Shown here one piece after another: positions 1-12,000 of a stretch of DNA of 49,045 nt (positions within the stretch are counted from its first letter, which is position 1; each line of letters starts with the position of its first letter). A model generated the notes under the pieces. It ran no database searches. It was not told the origin of the DNA and saw nothing but the letters and a program-made list of their open reading frames with translations. A program made the position numbers and the translations under genes. The stretch is from Verrucomicrobiales bacterium (GTDB lineage Bacteria; Verrucomicrobiota; Verrucomicrobiia; Limisphaerales; CAIMTB01), in assembly GCA_020845805.1 (NCBI GenBank), contig JADLFD010000035.1, positions 1-49,045 of the forward strand. The letters are read 5' to 3'.

Positions 1-51
1 GGCGGACTGGTGGCGGTGGTCGGGGCCGTGATCCACAAGTTGGGTCACTAA
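1..51 (+). CDS. C-terminal fragment of an unidentified plus-strand gene
   Basis: Frame 1 is open from the window edge to a TAA at 49-51. It encodes a short hydrophobic tail (GGLVAVVGAVIHKLGH) that looks like the end of a membrane segment. The fragment is too short to assign a family, and the open frame could be chance. It would converge on purM, whose 3' end lies 37 bp away. Sequence to the left of the window is needed to confirm it. Confidence 0.3.
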   Translation, partial: GGLVAVVGAVIHKLGH

Positions 52-88
52 CGGCGAAGCCGGCGGGCCGGGGCAAGGTTGGAGACCG

Positions 89-1147
89 TCACACCACCCG
101 CGACTGCCCGGAGCCCTTGGTCACTTCACCGATCGCCCAGGCGGCGTGTCCCTCTTTCCGGACGAAGCGCAGGATGGCCTCGGCCTGGTCTTGAGCCGCG
201 AGGACCACCATGCCGACTCCCATGTTGAACACCTGATAGAGCTCGGTTTCTTCGACGCCACCCTGCTCCTGGATGAGCTGGAAGATGGGGAGCATGTCCC
301 AGGAGCCCTTGCGGATGACGACATCACAGCCGGCGGGGAGCACCCGCGGGATATTGTCGATGAATCCGCCGCCGGTGATATGGGCGAGGGCATGCACGGG
401 GCGGGCTGAGCCGCGATGGAACTTGCGCAGCAGGCGCTGCACCAGCGGCCCGTAGCTGACGTGAACTTTGAGCAGTTCGTCGCCAATGGTGTTCTGGAAA
501 TCGGGCACCCAGGTCTTCGGCTTCATCATCAGCTGGTCGAAGAAGATCTTGCGTGCCAGCGAGTAGCCGTTGGTGTGAAGGCCGCTGGAGGCGATGCCCA
601 GGACCACGTCGCCGCGTTTGACGTGTTTCTGGCCGTTCAACATGGAGGACTTGTCGACCACGCCGACGATGGTGCCGCTCACGTCGTACTCGCCGGCCTG
701 GTAGAAGCCGGGCATTTGCGCGGTTTCGCCGCCGATCAGCGAACAATGGTTTTCGGCACAGGCCTTGGCGAAGCCGCGCACGATATCGGTGAACACGCGT
801 GGCTCCAACTTGCCGGTGCCGAGGTAGTCGAGAAAGAAGAGGGGTTCGGCGCCGAGGACCGCGATGTCATTGACGCAGTGGTTGACGAGGTCCTGCCCGA
901 TGGTGTCGTGGCGGTCCATCGCGAACGCGATCTTGAGCTTGGTGCCCACGCCGTCGACGGAGGAGACGAGGACCGGCTTGGGATGGCGTTTGACGTCGAT
1001 GGCGAACAGGCCGCCGAAGCCGCCCACTTTACCGAGGACCTCTTTGCGATGGGTGGAGGCAAGCAGCTTGGGCAGCGTGCCTTTCACGCGGTTCCCAAGG
1101 TCGATATCAACTCCGGCGGCAGCGTACGCTTTCTTCGATGGGCTCAT
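89..1147 (-). CDS. purM: Phosphoribosylformylglycinamidine cyclo-ligase (AIR synthetase)
   Basis: This cytosolic enzyme performs the fifth step of de novo purine synthesis, the ATP-dependent ring closure of FGAM to AIR. The 352-residue product has the usual PurM length and spans the full family. The N-terminal half carries the VSSVDGVGTKLKIA segment and the DLVNHCVND helix. The LIGGETAQMPGFY motif is a PurM hallmark near the active site. The C-terminal half contains the GGGFIDNIPRVLP block. The ATG at 1147 gives a normal family N-terminus (SPSKKAYAAAGVDIDLG). It lies 66 bp downstream of the SIS-domain gene on the same strand, so the two may be co-transcribed. No other pur gene is visible here. 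The assignment is secure. Confidence 0.97.
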   Translation of the reverse strand: MSPSKKAYAAAGVDIDLGNRVKGTLPKLLASTHRKEVLGKVGGFGGLFAIDVKRHPKPVLVSSVDGVGTKLKIAFAMDRHDTIGQDLVNHCVNDIAVLGAEPLFFLDYLGTGKLEPRVFTDIVRGFAKACAENHCSLIGGETAQMPGFYQAGEYDVSGTIVGVVDKSSMLNGQKHVKRGDVVLGIASSGLHTNGYSLARKIFFDQLMMKPKTWVPDFQNTIGDELLKVHVSYGPLVQRLLRKFHRGSARPVHALAHITGGGFIDNIPRVLPAGCDVVIRKGSWDMLPIFQLIQEQGGVEETELYQVFNMGVGMVVLAAQDQAEAILRFVRKEGHAAWAIGEVTKGSGQSRVV

Positions 1148-1213
1148 CGGTCAGGGCGGTGACTGTCGGCACCTGGCGCGGTTTTGTCCATGCCAGGCTT
1201 GCTGGCGTGGGGG

Positions 1214-1948
1214 TCAGAGGTGCCGGACCTGGCCGCGGTACTGGGCGAGGAGCGCTTCATTCCAGCCGGGGACGTCGGCATTGCTGCTGGCGTAAATCTC
1301 AGGGGGATGGCCCGCGTGGGTGGCCAGTTCGATGGCGCGCGCCACCAGGGCGTTTACCAGGAAGAGGCCGGCAATGCTGGAGGTGGGCCCGAACTTGCGT
1401 GGGAGCCCGGGCAGGTCGAGCGCGGCATCGCCGATCGGTGACCCATGGTCCAGAACCATCTCGGCCACCTCGAATAGGCGTTTGCCGGAGGCATGGCGGG
1501 AGGGGAAGGCGCGGCTGTGCGCGAGGCTGGTCAGGGCGATGGTGCGCAGGCCGCGCTCGCGCGCCGCGAGCGTCAGTTCGATGGGGACCGCGTTGCGGCC
1601 GGAATTGGAGGCCACGATGAGGACGTCGCCGGCCCTGACGGGGTAGCGATCGAGCAGTTCCTGGGCGCGCCCGGATTCCTGTTCCAGCCGTGAGCTATCG
1701 GCGGCGCTTTGGTGGAGCATGAGTGGGGGATCCAGGATGGCGGCGGCGCGCGCGAGTCCACCGGCACGGTAGAAGACCTCTTCGGCGAGCATGTGCGAGT
1801 GTCCGGTGCCGAAGACGTAGAGGTAGCGGCCGTCCAGCAGTGCTGAGGCGAGCACGGAGGCGGCGTGCTCCAGGCCGGTGCGTTGTGAATCCGCCGCATG
1901 GCGGAGCTGTTCCAGGACGGTGCGCAGGTAGCGGTCGATGACATTCAT
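1214..1948 (-). CDS. SIS-domain protein, UPF0309-like sugar-phosphate-binding protein
   Basis: The 244-residue product is a single SIS (sugar isomerase) domain protein of the UPF0309 type. It is probably cytosolic and binds a phosphosugar, but the reaction is unknown. Visible features are YVFGTGHSHMLAEEVFYRAGG, a Gly/Ser-rich phosphosugar loop, and DVLIVASNSGRN, the second SIS nucleotide-like turn. SLAHSRAFPSRHASGKRL follows, typical of this subfamily. The open frame extends upstream to 2506, but the start at 1948 (MNVIDRYLR) is where family similarity begins, and the upstream extension would overlap the divergent BNR gene. No Shine-Dalgarno sequence is seen. In other bacteria such proteins neighbour amino-sugar genes; here the neighbours are purM and a sialidase-fold protein. 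Confidence 0.85.
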   Translation of the reverse strand: MNVIDRYLRTVLEQLRHAADSQRTGLEHAASVLASALLDGRYLYVFGTGHSHMLAEEVFYRAGGLARAAAILDPPLMLHQSAADSSRLEQESGRAQELLDRYPVRAGDVLIVASNSGRNAVPIELTLAARERGLRTIALTSLAHSRAFPSRHASGKRLFEVAEMVLDHGSPIGDAALDLPGLPRKFGPTSSIAGLFLVNALVARAIELATHAGHPPEIYASSNADVPGWNEALLAQYRGQVRHL

Positions 1949-2137
1949 GCGGCGTGGTGACGGGGCACGTTTGGGGTCTGCGGGTACGATGGCGGGGCGG
2001 ACAATGGCCGCGTGATTCGCGGGAGGTCGAGAGTGGCTTGGAGGTTCCGGGGAGGAAAGCGTGGGTTGGCAGGTGGGACATTCTCCGGTGGCGGCGGATT
2101 CGTTGCCGGAGTTGAAGGAGCCACGCATGCTCGCCCC

Positions 2138-3487
2138 ATGCATGGCACACGTGCGGCCGTCAGCATGGGGATGATCAGCGTCGCCTGCTGGCTCCTGGCG
2201 TCCATGGGTTCGGATGCGGCACGTCCACCGCAGCCGGTGGAACTCCAACTCAACGACGACGGCGGCTGGTGCTGGTTCCAGGACGAGCGCGCGGTGGTCG
2301 TGAAGGACCGGTTGGTGGTGGGCTCGGTGGCCACGGGATATCGGGACCGGGGGCGGCGTGGTGACATCGACGTGATGTCGCTGGATTTGCGCCGGGGAGG
2401 GGTGACCCGGTTCCCGCTGCACCGGGGACTCGAGGCGGATGATCACGACGCTCCTTCGTTCGCCGTGCTGGCGGATGGTCGCCTGTTGACGATGTACGCC
2501 AAGCATGGGAGCGAGAACCGCTTTTATATGCGCCGCACCGTGCGGCCCGCGGACGCGACCGCCTGGACGCGCGAAGAGGTGGTCGTGCCCAGCGAAACCT
2601 CACGCGTCACCTATTCCAACCTGCACCGGCAGCGTGGGGGGCGGATCTTTCAGTTCTTTCGCGGACTCGACGCGTCGTTCAAGCCCTCCTGGATTTACTC
2701 GGACGACGGGGGCGTCCGATGGCAGCGTGGGGGAATCCTGGTGGATATGCCGGACGCCCGGATTCGGCACCGGCCGTATGTGAAGTATGCCTCGGACGGG
2801 CGGGGCGTCATTCACCTGGCGTTCACGGAGGCGCATCCGCGCGACTACGACAACGGCATTCACCACGCGATGATTGTGGGGGACAGGTGGGAGCGCTTGG
2901 GGGCAGGGGTGATTCGCGGTCTGGGGGAGGCGCCGCTGACGACGGCGGAGGCCACGACGATTCAGAGCGGTGCGCCGGATCGAGTCTGCTGGATCCAGGA
3001 TATGGAACTGGACCGGCGCGGGCGCCCGCGGCTGGTCTTCTCCGTGCAGATGAACTCCGCGGGGCGACCTCCGGGCCAGGGAGGCGAGGATCTGCGTTAT
3101 CACTTCGCTGAGTGGGATGGTGCGGCGTGGTCCACGCAGGAGGTGGCGTACGCGGGGCGCCGGTTGTATGCCGGCGAGGACGATTATGCGGGAGGCATCG
3201 CCTTGCATCCGGATGATCCGAACGAGCTGTACCTCTCCACCTCGGTGGACCCGGTCGCGGGGACACCGTTGCCCGGCGGGAAGTATGAACTATTCCGAGG
3301 TCGTCGGTCCGGGGCGCGACCTGGCGTGGACTGGAGTTGGGAGGCTCTGACGCCGGGGGCGAAGGAGGATCAACTGCGCCCGCTGGTGCCGAGGTGGCGC
3401 AAAGGACGGACGGTACTTCTTTGGCTCAGCGGCACGTACCGTTCGTACACCGACTACGATCTGGCAGTGCGCGCACGGGTTTGGTGA
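2138..3487 (+). CDS. Secreted BNR-repeat (sialidase-fold, BNR_4-like) protein
   Basis: The product is about 449 residues and resembles the BNR_4 family of six-bladed beta-propeller proteins, often found with polysaccharide-degrading genes. After a signal peptide (ISVACWLLASMGSDAA) the mature part opens with LNDDGGWCWFQDERAVV, a family-typical block. Later blades carry FAVLADGRLLTMYAKHG, WIYSDDGGVRWQRGG (an Asp-box-like SxDxGxxW motif) and repeated Trp/Gly-rich strands. It is predicted to be periplasmic or extracellular, acting on or binding a glycan; no catalytic residues can be named. The frame is open from 2012, but ATG 2138 or ATG 2165 puts the signal peptide at the N-terminus, and I chose 2138. 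It diverges from the SIS gene and converges with gyrA. Confidence 0.75.
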   Translation: MHGTRAAVSMGMISVACWLLASMGSDAARPPQPVELQLNDDGGWCWFQDERAVVVKDRLVVGSVATGYRDRGRRGDIDVMSLDLRRGGVTRFPLHRGLEADDHDAPSFAVLADGRLLTMYAKHGSENRFYMRRTVRPADATAWTREEVVVPSETSRVTYSNLHRQRGGRIFQFFRGLDASFKPSWIYSDDGGVRWQRGGILVDMPDARIRHRPYVKYASDGRGVIHLAFTEAHPRDYDNGIHHAMIVGDRWERLGAGVIRGLGEAPLTTAEATTIQSGAPDRVCWIQDMELDRRGRPRLVFSVQMNSAGRPPGQGGEDLRYHFAEWDGAAWSTQEVAYAGRRLYAGEDDYAGGIALHPDDPNELYLSTSVDPVAGTPLPGGKYELFRGRRSGARPGVDWSWEALTPGAKEDQLRPLVPRWRKGRTVLLWLSGTYRSYTDYDLAVRARVW

Positions 3488-3519
3488 TGGCGTGCGCCCG
3501 TGTCCACCTGGCCGGAGGC

Positions 3520-3548
3520 GCCGCCCTGCCGGTAGGGAGGCGGGCGGC
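3520..3548. terminator. GC-rich hairpin between convergent BNR gene and gyrA
   Basis: GCCGCCC and GGGCGGC form a perfect 7-bp inverted repeat around a 15-nt loop in the 169-bp gap between two convergent genes. There is no T-tract on either side, so it is at best a weak or factor-assisted bidirectional terminator. Nothing else is recognised in the gap. Confidence 0.25.
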
Positions 3549-3656
3549 GGCGGCCGAGTAAGGCGAAGGCTCCGGATTGAACGTATCGACGGCCACGATC
3601 CGGGCCGACCATCCCGGCGCTTTCTGAATGGCGGCCGAGATCGAAGGAGGAGGCGC

Positions 3657-6317
3657 TCAGGGCGCCGTGGGAGTGGGAAGGATGCCCTCGGCGGGAGGGG
3701 CGGGTTCCTCGCCCTCTTCACTGATGACGGGGGCGATGGCCGTGAGGCGGTCCTCGGCGTCGAGGTTGATGAGTTTGACCCCCATGGTATTGCGACCGGC
3801 TTCGCGGATTTCCCGGACCTGGATGCGCACCATCTGGCCCCCTGCGGTGATGAGCATCAGTTCGTCCTGTTCGCGCACGGCGAGGGCGCCCACCACGCGG
3901 CCGGTCTTCTCGGTGGTCTTCATGGTGATGATGCCTTTGCCACCGCGGCTTTGGACGCGGTACTCGTCGAAGGCGGTGCGTTTGCCGATGCCGTTGTCCC
4001 CGGCGACCAGCAGCGTGGAGTCGGCGCTCACCACGGCGAGGGCCACCACCCGGTCCTGGGCGTCGAGTTCGATGCCTTTGACGCCGGCGGCGGGGCGGCC
4101 CATGGAGCGGACTTGGTCCTCCTGGAAGCGGATGCTCATGCCCTCCGAGGTGATGAGCACGACCTCGTTGAATCCGGTGGTGAGGCGGACCTCGATGAGC
4201 CGGTCCCCAGCCTCGATGCCAATGGCGATGATGCCGCCTTTGCGCACGTTGGAGAAGTCGGCGAGCGCGGTCTTTTTCACCGTGCCCTGCTGGGTCGCGA
4301 AGAAGAGGAACCCGGGCTGTTGCCAGGTGAGATCTTCTTTGCCGGGGCCGAGCACGGACGGGATGCGGATGAGCGCGGCGATCTTCTCGTCGGGGCGGAG
4401 TTCGAGCAGGTTGGCGATGCTGCGCCCCTTGGAGGCACGTCCCATGTCCGGGATTTCGTGAACCCGCTCGACATAGACGCGCCCGGTGCTGGTGAAGAAC
4501 ATCAGGTAGTCGTGCGTGCCGGCGGTGAACAGGTGTTCGATGAAATCGGCGGCCTCGCCCTCGACCACGGAGGTCTCGCGCGTGGCCATGCCGATGACCC
4601 CTTTCCCTCCGCGTCGCTGGGCGCGGTAGGAGCTCACGTTGGTGCGTTTGATGAGGCTGTTGTGCGTGATGGTGATGATCACGGCCTCATTGGCGATCAG
4701 GTCCTCGATGGCCATCTCGCCCTCGTCCGGGACGATGTCGGTCAGGCGTTTGGTGGCATGGCGGGCCTTGACGGCCTGCAGTTCGGACTTGATGCGGGCG
4801 AGCACCCGTTCTTCACGCGCGAGGATATCGAGGAGGTCCTTGATGCGCGCGACCAGTTCGTCGTACTCGCCCTTGATCTTGTCGCGTTCGAGGGCGGTGA
4901 GTTGGTAGAGGCGCAGTTCGAGGATCGCGTCGGCCTGGGCCTCGGAGAAGGCGTAGCGTCCGTCGACGATGCGGGCCTCGCTGCGGATCAGGATGCCGAG
5001 GCGCTCGACCGTGGCGCGGGAGAACTCGTAGGCGAGCAGTTTGATGCGCGCTTCGTCGCGATTGGAGGACGAGCGGATGATGCGGATGAAGTCATCGAGG
5101 TGGGCGAGCGCGAGGAGGTAGGCCTCCAGGCGTTCGGCGAGCTTCTCGGCCTCGCGCAATTGGAATCGCGTACGGCGGAGGATGACCTCGCGGCGGTGCT
5201 CGATGTAGCAGTTGAGCACCTCCTTGAGGTTGAGCGTCTTGGGCCGCCCGCCGTCGATGGCGAGCATGTTGACGCTGAAGGATGTTTCGAGCTGGGTGAG
5301 GCGGTAGAGGTTGTTGATGACCACCTTGGGCACCGCGTCGCGTTTGAGTTCGATGACGAGGCGGCAGTTCTCGTCCGACTCATTGCGCATGCCGGAGATC
5401 TCAGTGATCGCTTTTTCGGTGACCAGTTCGGCGATGCGTTTCTCGAGTTCGGCGGGATTGACCAGGTAGGGGACATCGGTGACCACCAACTGGGTGCGGC
5501 CGCCCTTGAGCTCCTCGACCCCGATCTTACCGCGCATTTTCAGGCTGCCTCGGCCGGTGCGGAAGTAATTGCGCACCCCTTCGATGCCGCACACCGCGCA
5601 ACGCTGCGGAAAGTCGGGTCCCTGGATGTAGCGCATCAGGTCGTCGACCGTGAGGGACGGTGTATCGATCAGGGCGCAGACGCCATCAATGACCTCGCCG
5701 AGGTTATGGGGCGGGATGTTGGTGGCCATGCCCACCGCGATGCCGGTGCCGCCGTTGACGAGGAGGTTGGGGAAGGCGGCGGGAAAGACGACGGGTTCGA
5801 CCGTGCGATCGTCATAGTTGGGGACGAAATCGACGGTGTCCTGCTCCATGTCCTGCATCATGACCGCGCCGAGGTGGGCGAGCCGCGCCTCGGTGTAACG
5901 CATGGAAGCCGGAGGATCGCCCTCGACGGAGCCGAAGTTGCCTTGGCCATCGATGAGCTTTTCGCGCATGGCCCAGGGCTGGGCCATGTGGACCAGGGTC
6001 GGGTAGATCGCCTGATCGCCGTGGGGATGGTAGTTACCCATCGTCTCGCCGACGATCTTGGCGCACTTGACGTGTTTCCGGTTGGGTTGCACGCCGAGGT
6101 CGTTCATGGCGTACAGAATCCGGCGCTGGGACGGCTTCAGGCCATCGCGCACGTCGGGCAGGGCGCGCGAAATGATGACCGACATCGAGTAGTCGAGGAA
6201 CGAGTTCTTGATCTCGTCGGCGACGTTGACTTTGGCGATCTTTTCGCCGGCCGCGAAGAGGGGCGTGCGGGAGACCGGTTGCTGCGGCGGGAGATTCGGT
6301 TCGGACGGTTCAGGCAT
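3657..6317 (-). CDS. gyrA: DNA gyrase subunit A
   Basis: GyrA is the DNA-cleaving subunit of gyrase, which introduces negative supercoils using ATP as an A2B2 complex with GyrB. The 886-residue product is close to the family length. The catalytic tyrosine is Tyr141 in SMRYTEAR. The breakage-reunion core and coiled-coil gate follow, then the C-terminal beta-pinwheel with the gyrase-specific GyrA box QRRGGKG, which separates it from ParC. A second SRGGKG repeat sits near the end, and the tail is acidic. In the quinolone-determining region, [11 protein letters not shown] has Gln102 and Pro106 where E. coli has Ser83 and Asp87. The gene follows gyrB after 69 bp on the same strand, so a gyrBA operon is likely. 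No Shine-Dalgarno sequence precedes the ATG. Confidence 0.97.
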   Translation of the reverse strand: MPEPSEPNLPPQQPVSRTPLFAAGEKIAKVNVADEIKNSFLDYSMSVIISRALPDVRDGLKPSQRRILYAMNDLGVQPNRKHVKCAKIVGETMGNYHPHGDQAIYPTLVHMAQPWAMREKLIDGQGNFGSVEGDPPASMRYTEARLAHLGAVMMQDMEQDTVDFVPNYDDRTVEPVVFPAAFPNLLVNGGTGIAVGMATNIPPHNLGEVIDGVCALIDTPSLTVDDLMRYIQGPDFPQRCAVCGIEGVRNYFRTGRGSLKMRGKIGVEELKGGRTQLVVTDVPYLVNPAELEKRIAELVTEKAITEISGMRNESDENCRLVIELKRDAVPKVVINNLYRLTQLETSFSVNMLAIDGGRPKTLNLKEVLNCYIEHRREVILRRTRFQLREAEKLAERLEAYLLALAHLDDFIRIIRSSSNRDEARIKLLAYEFSRATVERLGILIRSEARIVDGRYAFSEAQADAILELRLYQLTALERDKIKGEYDELVARIKDLLDILAREERVLARIKSELQAVKARHATKRLTDIVPDEGEMAIEDLIANEAVIITITHNSLIKRTNVSSYRAQRRGGKGVIGMATRETSVVEGEAADFIEHLFTAGTHDYLMFFTSTGRVYVERVHEIPDMGRASKGRSIANLLELRPDEKIAALIRIPSVLGPGKEDLTWQQPGFLFFATQQGTVKKTALADFSNVRKGGIIAIGIEAGDRLIEVRLTTGFNEVVLITSEGMSIRFQEDQVRSMGRPAAGVKGIELDAQDRVVALAVVSADSTLLVAGDNGIGKRTAFDEYRVQSRGGKGIITMKTTEKTGRVVGALAVREQDELMLITAGGQMVRIQVREIREAGRNTMGVKLINLDAEDRLTAIAPVISEEGEEPAPPAEGILPTPTAP

Positions 6318-6386
6318 GGTGGCGGAAATTGGGATCGTGGCGTGGGGGCGTGCGTTTCGGGCGGCGGCGCGGGAGTCGGGCGCGGC

Positions 6387-8972
<2,586 letters not shown>

Positions 8973-9009
8973 CTAGCGGAATCTCCGACCGATTCCGTTG
9001 CGCGACTGC

Positions 9010-9033
9010 GTTATAACATGCTGATTTGCAAAT
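9010..9033 (-). promoter_or_regulatory. Candidate gyrBA promoter (extended -10) with a palindromic operator-like site
   Basis: On the minus strand, TGTTATAAC (9010-9018) matches an extended -10 element (TGn-TATAAT) with one mismatch. No good -35 hexamer lies at the standard spacing, as expected for an extended -10 promoter. Immediately upstream is the perfect 10-bp palindrome ATTTGCAAAT (9024-9033). This is an AT-rich island in otherwise GC-rich DNA between the debranching-enzyme stop and gyrB. Transcription would start near 9003, leaving a leader of roughly 110 nt. Assigned from sequence pattern only. Confidence 0.4.
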
Positions 9034-9095
9034 GGTTGCCGTGACTGCCGTGGATCGGGTCAGGCCCCTGGACAACCTCCGCCTGGACGGGCGGC

Positions 9096-12000
9096 TCAGC
9101 GGGTGGATTTAGGGTCCGGCGCGTGGCCGTCGCGGAGCTTCCGCAAGAGCCGAAGCGCCTCGGTGGCCGACCACGCTTGCGCGTCGCATCCGCGGGATTC
9201 GTGCGGCGCATCGCCGTCGAGAACCTCGGGCAAATGGCCGAGGCAGCCGGTGTTCAGGAGGGTGCCCAGGCTGCCCAGGATGGCGAGCGCCGAGGTTCGC
9301 GCCGACAGTTCGTCGGGCCAGGCCACGATCATGGCTTCACACAGCGATGGGAGGAGCCAGCACCAGGCAGTTCCGTTGTGGTAAGCGGGTTTGCGTCGCG
9401 AGTCCTCATCGCCTTCGTACCGCCCCCAGTAGGGGTGATGCGGGTCGTTGAGGAGGCGTCCGTCGGGGGCGTGGATGGGCAGTGGCGGGGAGACCGGAAG
9501 GGGCGCGAGGGAGCGCAGTGCCCCGGGGACGAGGAGATAGCGGATGCTGGCCTCGACCAGACGGCGGGCGTGGGGCCCGGTGATCACGCCCAGGGAGACG
9601 AGGAAGAGGGCATTGGGACGCAGCGCCTGATCGGGCAGCGCCGAGGCCGCCGAGTCACCCGCCGGGGCGTGGAGCACATCGGCAAACCATCCCAAGGATT
9701 CGATCCAGAAGAGTTGTTGCACCGACGCGCGTGCGCGCTGGGCGAGGGTTTCCCAGGCCGCGCCGTCGACGCCTTCCCGAGCGAGGAAATCGAGGACCCG
9801 GATCCAGAGGGCCTGGATTTCCACTGGAAAACCTTGGCGCGGCGTGCCCGCGGGGTAGTTGGTGTCCATCCATGTGAAGTGCGAGGGACTCCAGACCAGC
9901 GCGGTGACGGGATCGACGCGGATGCCGTTGGGCGTGCCTCGAAGATAACCGAGGGCGAGGTCGCGCACGGTCTCGAGCAAGGTGGCGGAGGAACCCTTGG
10001 GCGAGAGGGAGAGGATCGACCGCCCGAGGCACGCTGCTGCTTCCTCCACGAGGACGCCGAACCAGAGGGGGGCATCGCTGGTGTCGCGGTTGGAGGCATT
10101 GGCGCCGTGGATGGAGTTGGGCAGGGTGCCCTGGTCGGCGAAGCGAGCGAAGACGTCCAGGATGCCCAGAACCTCGGTGTGCCAGCCGCCGGCCAGCAGG
10201 CCACGCGCGGCGATGAACGTGTCGCGTCCCCAGTCGAGAAACCACGGGTAACCTGCGATCACGGTCGCCCCTGTGTCCCGACGGACGATGAACTGCTGAC
10301 ACGCGGCGCTCAGCTGGCTCTCGACGTCGTCCCAGGTTGGGTGGCGGACTGATTGGTCCGCGGAGTCGGCGCTTTTGGCTTGGAGGGCGGAACGCACTTC
10401 CGGCGCGTCGGGGGGAAGCGGCGTCGGTTCGCCGTCGAGGACGAGGAGGACCGACTCGCCGGGGGCGAGGGAGATCTCGAACCAGCCGGGGGAGTAGGCA
10501 TCGCCGAAGCCGATCTGGCCGCGCGAGGCCTCGACGGGATGCCCCACGCGTTCGGACCACTCGGGTTGGGGGTGGTATCGGCCACGGCTGGCGAGCACGG
10601 AGACGGCGCGATCGGCGGCAGGGGTGAAGGCAAAGCCGACGCCGTGGGGGGCCGGGTGGAGGTGGCGGTGGAAGTGATGTTCGCTCCCGGGATTCCGTTG
10701 CGTTTCGGCGTGAAAGCTCCGGTCCTCGAGATCTACGCGCAGGACCAGGCGGGCATCGAGCGGCGTGTCCTCGGGTGCGCGTGAGAACGAGAGCGCGGTG
10801 GTATTGCGGCCGGGGAGCATGGCCGCGAGGACCTCGATGCTGGCGGTGCGCCCGTCTCCGGCGTTGACGATGAACGTCCATCGCGCCGGGGATGCCGAGG
10901 TCAGCGCGGCGAGGTTGTGCCGGTCGAGGGCGGAGATGAAGCCGTCGGCGTTGAGCCAGGCCCGCACGCGTTTCACGAGGACGTGCCGATCGACGGGAAG
11001 GGTGGGGTGCAGGTTGGCGGCCAAGGCGGCGTCGTATTTGGAAGCCACGGTGCCGAAGTCTGCTCGGAGCCGGGCCATGCCGCCCCGTCCGTTGGTCAGG
11101 AGGACGACTCCCCGTGGATCGGCGCTGGTTTCAGACGCCGGGGCGGTACCCAGGAAGAGGAGGGGCGAGGGCAGGGGTTCGGCGGCGGAGGGGCCGGAGG
11201 GTTCCAGTTTCAGGCTGGCGCGGAGAGCGGCGGGCTCGTCCCGGGGGGGCACACAGGCGAACCACATGGCGTGCCCACGGATGGATTCAAGATGGAGGCA
11301 AGGCTTGGCTTGGCCGAAGTCGAGAACCGCACGGAACGGCGCCGGATGTTCGATCAGGAGCCACCAACCGGGCGGGACCGCCACGACCCGGGTGGTCTCG
11401 GAGCAGGTCCAGTGGATGACATTCGGGAAGGCGCTTCCCTCGGCTGCGCGGGAGGCCAGCTCGGCGAGGTCCAGGCATGGTCGGCTCCCGGACCTGAGTT
11501 GTCGTGCGAGTTCCGAGAGCGCCGAGAGCATTCGGGCAGGGTGAGTGGCGATCGCGTCGGCGAGGCGCGCAGCTTGGGATTCCGACTCCTCACGCAGCGT
11601 CTCGGCGGGGAGCAGGGCGGTGGCGGCCTGGATGAGCCATGCGCGTCGTTCGCTCCGGCGGCGAAAGGTGTCGCCGGCCTCGGCCAGCCCGCAAGTGGCC
11701 ACGCAGCGCGCCTCGGCCGGGGCCAGGTGGACTTCGCAAGTTTCCGCGGTCCACTTCAGTTCGGGCAGCGAGGCGTCGAGCAGATCATGACGCCAATCCT
11801 CCCGCGGGCCGAGGGCGGAACGCGGCAGGGTGATCGAGGCAGAGCGCTCGAGCGAAGTATTGACGACGACGAGCGCGCGCGCATGCCGGTCCGCCGACAC
11901 GCGCAGCAGGGCGAAGACCGTGGACGCGGGTGGGCTGAGGCGAGTCAGTTCGGCGCCCTGGTAGAAGGCGGGATGCTGGGCCAGCACGCGGTTCAGTTGT

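Noticed and set aside
2127-2174. 15-codon ORF with AAGGAG at good spacing, overlapping the BNR gene start
   Set aside because: It could be a leader peptide, but its sequence shows nothing distinctive and the overlap may be chance.
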